Shown in pieces: positions 1 through 6,595 of a DNA stretch of 10,814 nucleotides. The notes under the pieces were generated by a model that did no database searches, had not been told where the DNA came from, and saw nothing but the letters and a program-made list of their open reading frames with translations. Source of the stretch: Goniomonas avonlea (taxonomy: Eukaryota > Cryptophyceae > Goniomonadida > Goniomonadaceae); the NCBI GenBank assembly GCA_003573635.1, contig QUTJ01031310.1, forward strand, positions 1 through 10,814, read 5' to 3'. A program made the position numbers and the translations under genes. The first letter of the stretch is position 1. Every line of letters begins with the position of its first letter.

Positions 1-33
1 AATCACTCTCCTCTCACTCTACTCTGCTAACAG

Positions 34-192
34 GGACGCACAACGCTGCGAACATGCACACACCACACTGCGAACACAACGCTGCGAACAGGGAAACACC
101 ACACTCGCACCACACTGCAAACAGGCACGCACAACGCTGCGAACGGGCAAACACCACACTCGCACAGGCACACACCACACTGCGAACAGCTG
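34..192. repeat. Degenerate minisatellite
   Basis: This stretch is built from imperfect alternating units around AACGCTGCGAAC and CACACCACACTGCGAAC, separated by short GGCA or GGGAAA spacers. Open frames cross it on both strands, but they only translate the repeat (Cys/Val-rich on the minus strand, His/Thr-rich on the plus strand), so I do not call a gene. One strand is strongly C/A-rich and the other G/T-rich. No terminal repeats or coding signal border it. Confidence 0.75.
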
Positions 193-199
193 CACCCCT

Positions 200-320
200 C
201 CCGCACTCTCTCTTCCCACTCCTTCTTCTCTCTTCTTTCTCTACATTCTTCTCACTCTTCACTCACACGTGATCACTCTCTTTTCACTCTTCACTCTCCT
301 CTCACTCTGCACTCTCTTCT
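200..320. repeat. Pyrimidine-rich CACTCT-type low-complexity DNA
   Basis: The plus strand is almost entirely C and T with scattered A, built on CACTCT and TTCACTCT units. Similar units occupy bases 1-27, so the minisatellite sits between two pieces of the same pyrimidine-rich sequence. I see no gene in bases 1-370. Confidence 0.6.
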
Positions 321-370
321 AAGACCAGAACCAGCGAGGTTGAGACCAGCACCACTAGGGTACCTACTAG

Positions 371-654
371 CAAGAGCATTCTAGGCAAGCTGTAGAGATA
401 TATAATAACTTTCTAAAGAGAATTATAGCCCAGCTGGGTACTATAGAGAGAATAGAGACATCAAAAAGTTGCTCCCTGATTTGAAAAGAAGAAATCCAAA
501 TGTCAAAATAGTTAACACTGACCGCGATCGCGAGCAAAAGGATTTTGAGTACTATGACAAAGACATGATTAAAGAGACAAATTGCGGGCAGAGGTGTGTA
601 GCGTTTCTTATGGTGTGTTACTCCTGGGGTCTCCAAATTGCTAAACAGATTTAA
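371..654 (+). pseudogene. Broken coding remnant in an AT-rich island
   Basis: The plus strand has two adjoining protein-like frames. The upstream one (371 to about 468) reads helix-like sequence including FLKRIIAQLGTIERIETSK. A shift at the run of five A (463-467) leads into the second, which reads LLPDLKRRNPNVKIVNTDRD followed by a charged stretch, then ends at TAA 652-654. A TAG lies just before 371. Base composition is clearly more AT-rich than the rest of the window, suggesting a different origin. I do not recognise the family. The minus strand is also open over 367-759, which may be a shadow or the real frame. A decayed mobile-element ORF is possible but unproven. Confidence 0.3.
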
Positions 655-901
655 TCCGCGATATAAAGGACTACAGGAACACCTTCCAAATTGAACTTGA
701 ACACGCGCGGTTTTTGCTTTTTCGGCTTCCCTACAAATCAATCGGCGGTCGCAGGACAAAAGGTTTTCGCCGCTTTATCGATGATAACTCTGGCTGTGTG
801 CCAAATTAAAAGATTTTGTGTTACTCCTCCGAGGAGCCTTCTTACTCTTCTTTGCTTTCGGTTTCTTCTTATTCTCCTCCTTTGATTTGGGCTCTTCGGC
901 G

Positions 902-937
902 GGTTTCTTCGTCGGTTTCTTAGTCGGTTTCTTAGTC
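902..937 (-). repeat. 12-bp in-frame triplication encoding TKKP
   Basis: Three adjacent 12-bp units (902-913, 914-925, 926-937) differ by a single base in the first copy. Read on the minus strand they encode three Thr-Lys-Lys-Pro units. The period is a multiple of three, so the frame is kept. Confidence 0.8.
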
Positions 938-1163
938 GACTTCTCTTCAGCGGTACTCAGTCCAATCGCTTCTTTCGTCATTTTGGCTACGGCAGAGAGT
1001 TGAGCCAACTGTTCTTTGAGTAGTCAGATCTCGTCCAGCTGCGTCGTGTCAAGTACCTTCACAGTCGTCACCTTCGTTTCCTCTACAGGGACAGTCATCC
1101 AATCGATTGCTTTGTGGCTGGCCTTGCCACTTGAAACAAATAAAAGACCTTGTGGCACCAGAC

Positions 1164-1280
1164 GGGCCCCCTCTGCTGAACCCATTTCCTCGGATTCCGT
1201 CTCCGCGCTCTCGATCCCATGGCCCCCCTCTGCTGAACCCATTTCCTCGGATTCCGTCTTCCCGCTCTCGATCCCATGGC
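1164..1280 (-). repeat. 57-bp tandem duplication (19-residue unit)
   Basis: Bases 1164-1220 and 1221-1277 are near-identical copies with a period of 57, and the second continues a few bases further. Differences are few, for example CGCGCTC against CCCGCTC. The period equals 19 codons, so the minus-strand frame is preserved across both copies and encodes a Glu-rich unit twice. The high identity implies a recent event. Confidence 0.85.
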
Positions 1281-1521
1281 CTCTCCACACTCGGTGGTCT
1301 GTCACGTTTGTTGCATTCACTCCCCCATCCTCTTTCTCTCGTCGTCGTCCGTCTGGGACTTCTCTCGGACGTCGATCCATGTCATTTCGTGTCCACATCA
1401 TTCACATCCACATCACCTTCACAGCAACATAGGGCGAAACACCATACATGGCAACACCGGAGATGTAAAAAAAACCTGATGTTGCTCAGTCCTTGAGCAT
1501 AGTGCTGTGTGCATCGAAGTG

Positions 1522-1707
1522 TCACGAGTGTCTCTGCAAGTCCTCATCAACCCATGTTCCTCTGGGGGCGAGCTTGGCCTTAAGGGTATTTGACTGTAAC
1601 ATTCCTGCTCTAACTCTGGTAGCTATAGCAGCTGTGTGTTTCAGGCTAGTGTAGGGCCACACCGCGATCCAGGTTGTTTCTCTGTCATCATCAGGGATTT
1701 CATTCAT
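1522..1707 (-). pseudogene. Short coding-like frame, same phase as 775-1401
   Basis: This minus-strand frame starts at ATG 1705-1707, directly after MNEIPDDDRETTWIAVWP, and ends at TGA 1522-1524. It is in the same phase as the lysine-rich frame downstream. Between them lie only two more stops, both TGA (1486-1488 and 1402-1404), and the intervening codons read as ordinary protein. The four TGA codons between 1707 and 778 are the only breaks. The segment may be the upstream part of one decayed gene. No domain recognised. Confidence 0.25.
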
Positions 1708-1901
1708 TTCCCTTGCAAAAGCACCTCTTGTCTGCTGTTGCTGCCATTACAGATGTAACATGCTTTGTTCATTATCGCTGTCTTGACATTCCCTGTAACA
1801 GTACATCTGTGTGTGTCAATACTGCCCACTCTTCTTCTCCTAGGCGAAAATACTAATCATTGTCCAACAGTGTTGCCTGGTCTACTCCGTTGTTGCTCAT
1901 T

Positions 1902-1980
1902 GTGTCCTCTAGTATGTCCCACTCGTCCCCAGAGTGTCCTCTAGTATGTCCCACTAGTCCCCAGAGTGTCCTCTAGTATG
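1902..1980. repeat. 32-bp tandem repeat, about 2.5 copies
   Basis: Copies begin at 1902, 1934 and 1966 with a period of 32. The third is cut after about 15 bases. The two full copies differ at one base (ACTCGTC against ACTAGTC). Two extra units add 64 bp, which is not a multiple of three, so any frame reading across it is shifted. The minus-strand frame coming from 2370 ends inside the array at TAG 1941-1943. Confidence 0.85.
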
Positions 1981-2370
1981 CATAACAGAGATCCTTGCCC
2001 CTCTGCCTTCAGCTGTTCTGCTGCTCTGATTAGTGTATTCCACTGTGGTCGATTGAGAGACACCATATGTTGTTCATGACTTTTCCATCCTTTGTTAATG
2101 AGTCTACTGCCTTGACATACCACACCCATGTTGTCCGGCAGATGGTTTACTATTCTGACTCCTTTGGGGGTGTGAAAAAGAGACTCCACGACTCCAGTTG
2201 ACTCCATGTTTGATATTGCTGTGTTGTAGTGTAGCATTCCTTCAGTGCTATATTGTTCATGCAAAGAGCATGTGTCATCCTGGTTAGGACCAACTTCATG
2301 TGTCCAGACTGCTGTACCTGCAAGCTCTGTCAGCCTTTCCGATCCATCTGAGTGTGATTCGACGATACCG
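1941..2370 (-). pseudogene. Uncharacterised open frame ending in a tandem repeat
   Basis: The minus strand is open from 2651 to the TAG at 1941-1943. The part below about 2370 has ordinary protein composition, with stretches such as TPKGVRIVNHLPDNMGVV and MVSLNRPQWNTLIRAAEQL. The upper part crosses a CA/GT microsatellite and overlaps predicted exons of the receptor gene in another frame. The frame ends inside the 32-bp array. Past the array a different phase reads on for about 15 sensible codons, so the duplication probably truncated a longer frame. I do not recognise the family. It could be an alternative last exon of the receptor gene, a separate decayed gene, or part of a mobile element. 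Confidence 0.3.
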
Positions 2371-2371
2371 T

Positions 2372-4766
2372 TCACTCTGGCTGGCCAGGGGCTCCTTGCC
2401 GAGGTTCCCAGCCTGCGGCCGGGGTGCCCACTGCACACGAGGTCAGGGCGCCTGAAGTTGTGGCAATTTGGCTGATTCTGGCACATTACAGCCGAGTTAC
2501 AGCTCGCAGAAGCACACACACACACCTCAGACACAGAAACAGACGACACAGGTGCACACACACAGAGACACACACCTGATTCGTCACCAACCGGGGTGGG
2601 CACAATTCCAAGCTGCAAAGGACTGTCCACTTCCCCACCCTGCACAAACACACTTAAAAGAGACCCGGGGAACGGCCTATGAGAGCGAGAGGGGGGCGGG
2701 AGCAGGGAGAGGATTCAAGCCATCCAGGAACAGCTGAGCAACTGCAGCAGGGTCCACTGCGCACCGATGAAAACGAAAGGGTGGGTCGTGTCGGGCGCGG
2801 CACAGCCACATTCGGACCCGAGCCATCGGTTGTCAGACTGGGGCGAGCCCTGCGAGATGGGTCCTCGACCACACTGCAGCCGTTTCCATTCAGCAAAGCC
2901 ACGGGCTGGGCGGGAGTTGGTGGCTCGGCGGCCGAGTCGAGCTCAGCTGGGAGGGCGTCGGGAAGGGAAAACTGGAACGCGCCGTAATGGACACGCGCAG
3001 ACCCGACGGGGGAGGCAGAGGCGACGCGAGCGGGGGAGGGCAGCTCGACGACCTCGACGCACATGGTCCGGGCGCCAGGGGTCACGTTGAGGGGAGGCGG
3101 CACTCCGTCCGCGGGCGTCCAGAGCGACTTGAGTGGCTGGGGCGCCTTGGAGCCTTCCATGCTGTCGTCGTCCTCCCCATCGAATTCGGAGTCAAAGGAC
3201 TGAGCTAGTGCTTGGCTTGTTTGGTTGAGGATTTCCTCCCAGGCTGGCTGGGGCGAGCCGTGCTGTGAGGCACAGAGTCAGAGATCTTGAATTTGTTACG
3301 ATGAGAACAATACTGGCCCCCACGAAATGGCCCACAGGTCTCATTAGTTTAATATTTGACCGGTCCTGACGCGTGCAGTTCCCCCCTGTCCATTTTGGCC
3401 AGAGGAATCATTCCCCCGCGGCCGACAGCAAAACCAGCCTATTCTCGTCAATTGTGAACATGCGCGAGATGTTGGGACTCTTGAACACACCCGTGCTTCT
3501 TGCTTGTCCCGGGTCGAACAAAGATATAATCGAGTAGATATTTCTTGAGTCAAGAACACCAAATCACCTGAGAGTAGATGCTCGCATGACTCAGCTCGAG
3601 CGCAGAGCCAGAGAGCTCCGCGTCACGCTGCCACACGCCGCCGAACCCAACCTCCGCTTCAGCAATTTGGGCAGGGGTTTGCGGCACTGATGCGGTTCGC
3701 TGTGTCGCTTGGGTGAGCTTTTGCCAGAAACTACTGATTCTCGTGCGTGTCCCTGCTTTCTTTCCTTTCTCCTTTGCTCTCCACCACCTTCTCTCCCTCT
3801 CAACTCCGACCAGGAAGAGTGGGGGCGATCTCATCTGCACCGAATTGAATCTGTGTGCTGGGAAAAAGAAGTAACACGTCGATTACTGTTGATCATCTTG
3901 AAGACAAACAAACACAGTCTCGTCTGCGAGCTCTGACCTCGCCAGACTGCGCCAAAGCCCTCAACCCTCTGAAAACCCAAAAACACTCGACCCTAGACGC
4001 ACCGACGGCTGGAACAATGACCGTGTAGAAGCGCGTGCACTCAGTGCCTGGACCACTCCGAGGGCGCCTCCGCGCGCCATCTCGTTGAGCGACAGAGGAG
4101 GGCTTACAGCGCTCTCCTTGGGTGTCATAGGTCTTGGGGGTGGCCATAGTTCACGAGGAATCCAGGCTCCCTGAGCACTGATACCACCGGGAGTGTACGG
4201 AGGCACGACCTCGCCTGACGCGGCCAATGGCGCTCCAGGTGTGCTGGGAACCTGCCAGCGGCGCTAGGTCAGTGCGGGGCAAGGCGATCAGGATCCGGAT
4301 CGGAAACACATCGGCACACTTGACGACGACGCCTCAGCCAATCCTCACCCAGAGGGCAGTGTACCCACCATAACTCGGTTGAGGCCACCACCCCACGCGC
4401 GGACGCCTGGCGACACACTTGGTGTGATCGCTGCCTGCACCTTTTGAGCCGTTGTCACTCCTGTTTCGCGGCGCGTTAGCGTTGTGAAATGAGCACATTA
4501 CAAGACAGCCGAACCATGGGTTTTCACCCGGAGGACCAAGAATACATCCAACAAGCCTCAGTCAAATCTGAGCCACGTATGAAAAATGTCCAGCCGCCTC
4601 TCGCTCAAGAGTTTTTGTGGTGAGAAATCTTCCGCTCAGCCGGAATGATTCCATATTTGGAAAAGGACTGACCGGCCATGCGCCTGGCCCACCAGGTGTC
4701 GGAAACAGGCTGCGTGGTGGAAACGGGCTCCATCGCAGACAGGATGTCGAGACGCGGTTTGGGTAC
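2372..4766 (-). CDS. Predicted low-complexity tail exons
   Basis: Seven candidate exons (4766-4673, 4460-4369, 4251-3966, 3857-3568, 3262-2765, 2639-2576, 2451-2372) share consistent phases and together encode about 466 residues ending at TGA 2372-2374. Composition is Pro/Ser/Ala-rich and probably disordered. Visible elements are a proline-rich patch with SP and TP sites (ELWPPPRPMTPKES, SPPLS), a basic patch (ERERRWWRAKEKGKK), an acidic cluster after a short helix (WEEILNQTSQAL then FDSEFDGEDDDS) and a conserved-looking SLWTPADGVPPPLNVTP. No enzymatic domain is seen. These would suit a cytoplasmic signalling or scaffold tail, but this is inference. Weakest splice sites are the TCG|GTGCGC donor (2764), the G|GTTGAG donor (3965) and the 66-nt intron. 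Alternatively this is a separate gene, or the 3' end runs on to 1941. Confidence 0.45.
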
Positions 4767-6547
4767 CTACGCCTCCGTGTCATCGACGAAAGACTGGATA
4801 CACCACAAGAAAATCGAGACCAGAAGACCCACATTTAATGGAGCGACTGGGTGAACAGGGAAAACAGTGAACGCTGGCGGACAGTTGGAGCAGGGCCCAG
4901 TTCCGTACACGTTGACAGCTCGAACATCCACATCCGTGACCACCGCTCCTGCGCCGAGTCAAACAAGGTCACACAGGCTGACCGTTCGAGTCTCTGTTCT
5001 CCCACGCCCCCCCCCCCCATAGATAGCGAACCAATGATCTGATCTGCTTGGGTATTGGAGAAAATCGGCCACCTGTGGTCTCGCTCTAGTTTAAATCCTG
5101 GACCGATCCGTCCACCAGGACGTTGGCTATCTTCATTGAAAAATTCCATGAAAGCACATACCCTCCCTCTCTCTTTTCATCCAGACACACCTGCAGGCAA
5201 GCGCTCGCTGGCAGGCTTGCCCATTCCCGAGCCGAGAGTGAATCCTGGCTGTGGCGAGCAGGTGACGGTCTCCATCTCAGACCCATTGCAGCGGTAGGTA
5301 ATGAGGTGATTGGTCACGGCCGCGGACGGCGGCAACGGCGACCACATCAGCCGGACCGTGTAGTCTTCGGAGAAAGTCACCTCGACGTCCTTGATGGCAG
5401 TTGGCGTCTTTTCTGTAGAAGTCCCAGTTGGAACGCGGTACCTGGTTGTGGAGGTCAGCAAGGGTCACAGGGCAAGACGGGACGGCAGAAGAGGAAGGCT
5501 GAGACATCAGCCAGACGCCCTTCATGAGAGGTGTGTCGCAGTGTGAAAGCTTTGGGAGGCATCGCGATGTGTGGGATGCGTGACTGGTCGTCAGCAAAAC
5601 ATGATAGTTTTGGTTGTCAGCAAAACATGGTAGTTTGACGTACTTGGCAGGAGTTTTGTCTGAGTCCCACAAGAATGTGGCTTTGTACTTGAGTCGAAGG
5701 ATGAAGTTGGTGCCCACACACATCAGCCCCCACCCGAGCCACAAGGAAATGACCAGCGCGGGAGCAACAGGGCTCGAAACCAGCTGCGATCGCTGTTCAG
5801 GGCGTGCTGGGGGCAGGGCACGGCTACAGTAATGAGGCAGACTGAAACATACCAGCAGCGTATTCACACATAGTCTGGGAATAAAAACAGACAACGCGGC
5901 ACAAGGTGACTGAGTAAGAAAAGCCTTCACATCCGCAGAAAGAGATAAGAAGTCGGCGCAGCGCAAGGGACCAAACCGCGAAGAGGCATCAGCGTATTCA
6001 ACACGCAGGACATCATTAAGCAAGGTACCTGGGTGATAAAAGACAGCAGTGTCGCCCACATCGCCATAGCAATGGCAAGCAGCTCCCAGTCATTGTAGAT
6101 ATCAACACGGCACGGGCGAGCCCAGCGGTTGTGGACAGCCATGACGCCCATCACGATCAGCACGCAGCCCGTGTAGGCCGGTCCACTCCAGTACGTGAAC
6201 GCTTCTAAGCAGCACAAACACAACCTCAGAGCAATGCGGGGAACATCCGCAGTGGGGGCCCAGCGGGCGTGCCAAGCTGAAGTCCAACGCTGGGCAACCA
6301 GTGGAACCCCGATAAGGGCAGTGGGCACATACAGGACCAGACCCACTGCGGCGACCACGGCAAGGTCTCGCCGCCAGCCCAGGAAGCAGGTGCTGCCACA
6401 CTGCGGTCTACGCTCAGAACATCCAAAACATGGGTAGTAGGTGTGGTGTTGTAGGTGTGGTGTTGTTGTTGGCGGCAAGGACCTGACCCACTCACAGCCT
6501 CTTCTCTTTTCTCTCTGTTTCGTCTCTCTCTGTGTGTGTGTGAGTGT

Positions 6548-6595
<48 letters not shown>

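Larger units (their letters stand above)
775..1401 (-). pseudogene. Lysine-rich minus-strand frame broken by TGA
   Basis: From ATG at 1399-1401 one frame runs to TAA at 775-777, interrupted once by TGA at 1024-1026. The first part is charged and holds a duplicated 19-residue Glu-rich unit containing ESEEMGSAEG. Around the TGA the sequence looks like an amphipathic coiled coil: LDEI, the stop, then LLKEQLAQLSAVAKM. The C-terminal third is very lysine-rich with a (TKKP)3 repeat and the run KKKPKAKKSKKAPRRS. The stop falls where an Arg codon (CGA) would suit the coiled coil, so decay of a once-longer frame is likely. No family was recognised. Alternatives are a small real gene (1024-1401) or chance. 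An acidic stretch plus a basic tail could suit a nucleic-acid-binding or Gag-like protein, but that is speculation. Confidence 0.35.

Noticed and set aside
34-192. CRISPR-like repeat array
   Set aside because: Units and spacers are irregular and mutually similar, there are no cas genes, and the surroundings are eukaryotic.
14-272. Cys/Val-rich and His-rich open frames on both strands
   Set aside because: They are translations of the minisatellite and its pyrimidine-rich border, with no independent coding evidence.
1-2371. LTR retrotransposon with terminal repeats
   Set aside because: I found no pair of long direct repeats, primer-binding site, reverse transcriptase or integrase motif. Only decayed coding-like frames are visible.
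4608-4672. Read-through of the tail exon 4766-4673 to the TGA at 4605
   Set aside because: It is open for 53 codons after the TAG, but a GTCAGT donor at 4672 joins in phase to 4460-4369 and gives a longer consistent product. Kept as a fallback only.
4562-4834. 90-codon minus-strand frame starting at an ATG
   Set aside because: Composition is unremarkable, it lies in a different phase from the FN3 exon, and it overlaps the predicted tail exon and introns.
5277-5461. Alternative frame reading DANCHQGRRGDFLRRLHG after the last helix
   Set aside because: It would require the acceptor at CTACAG, whose phase destroys the FN3 domain. The acceptor at 5442-5443 restores a complete FN3 pattern.
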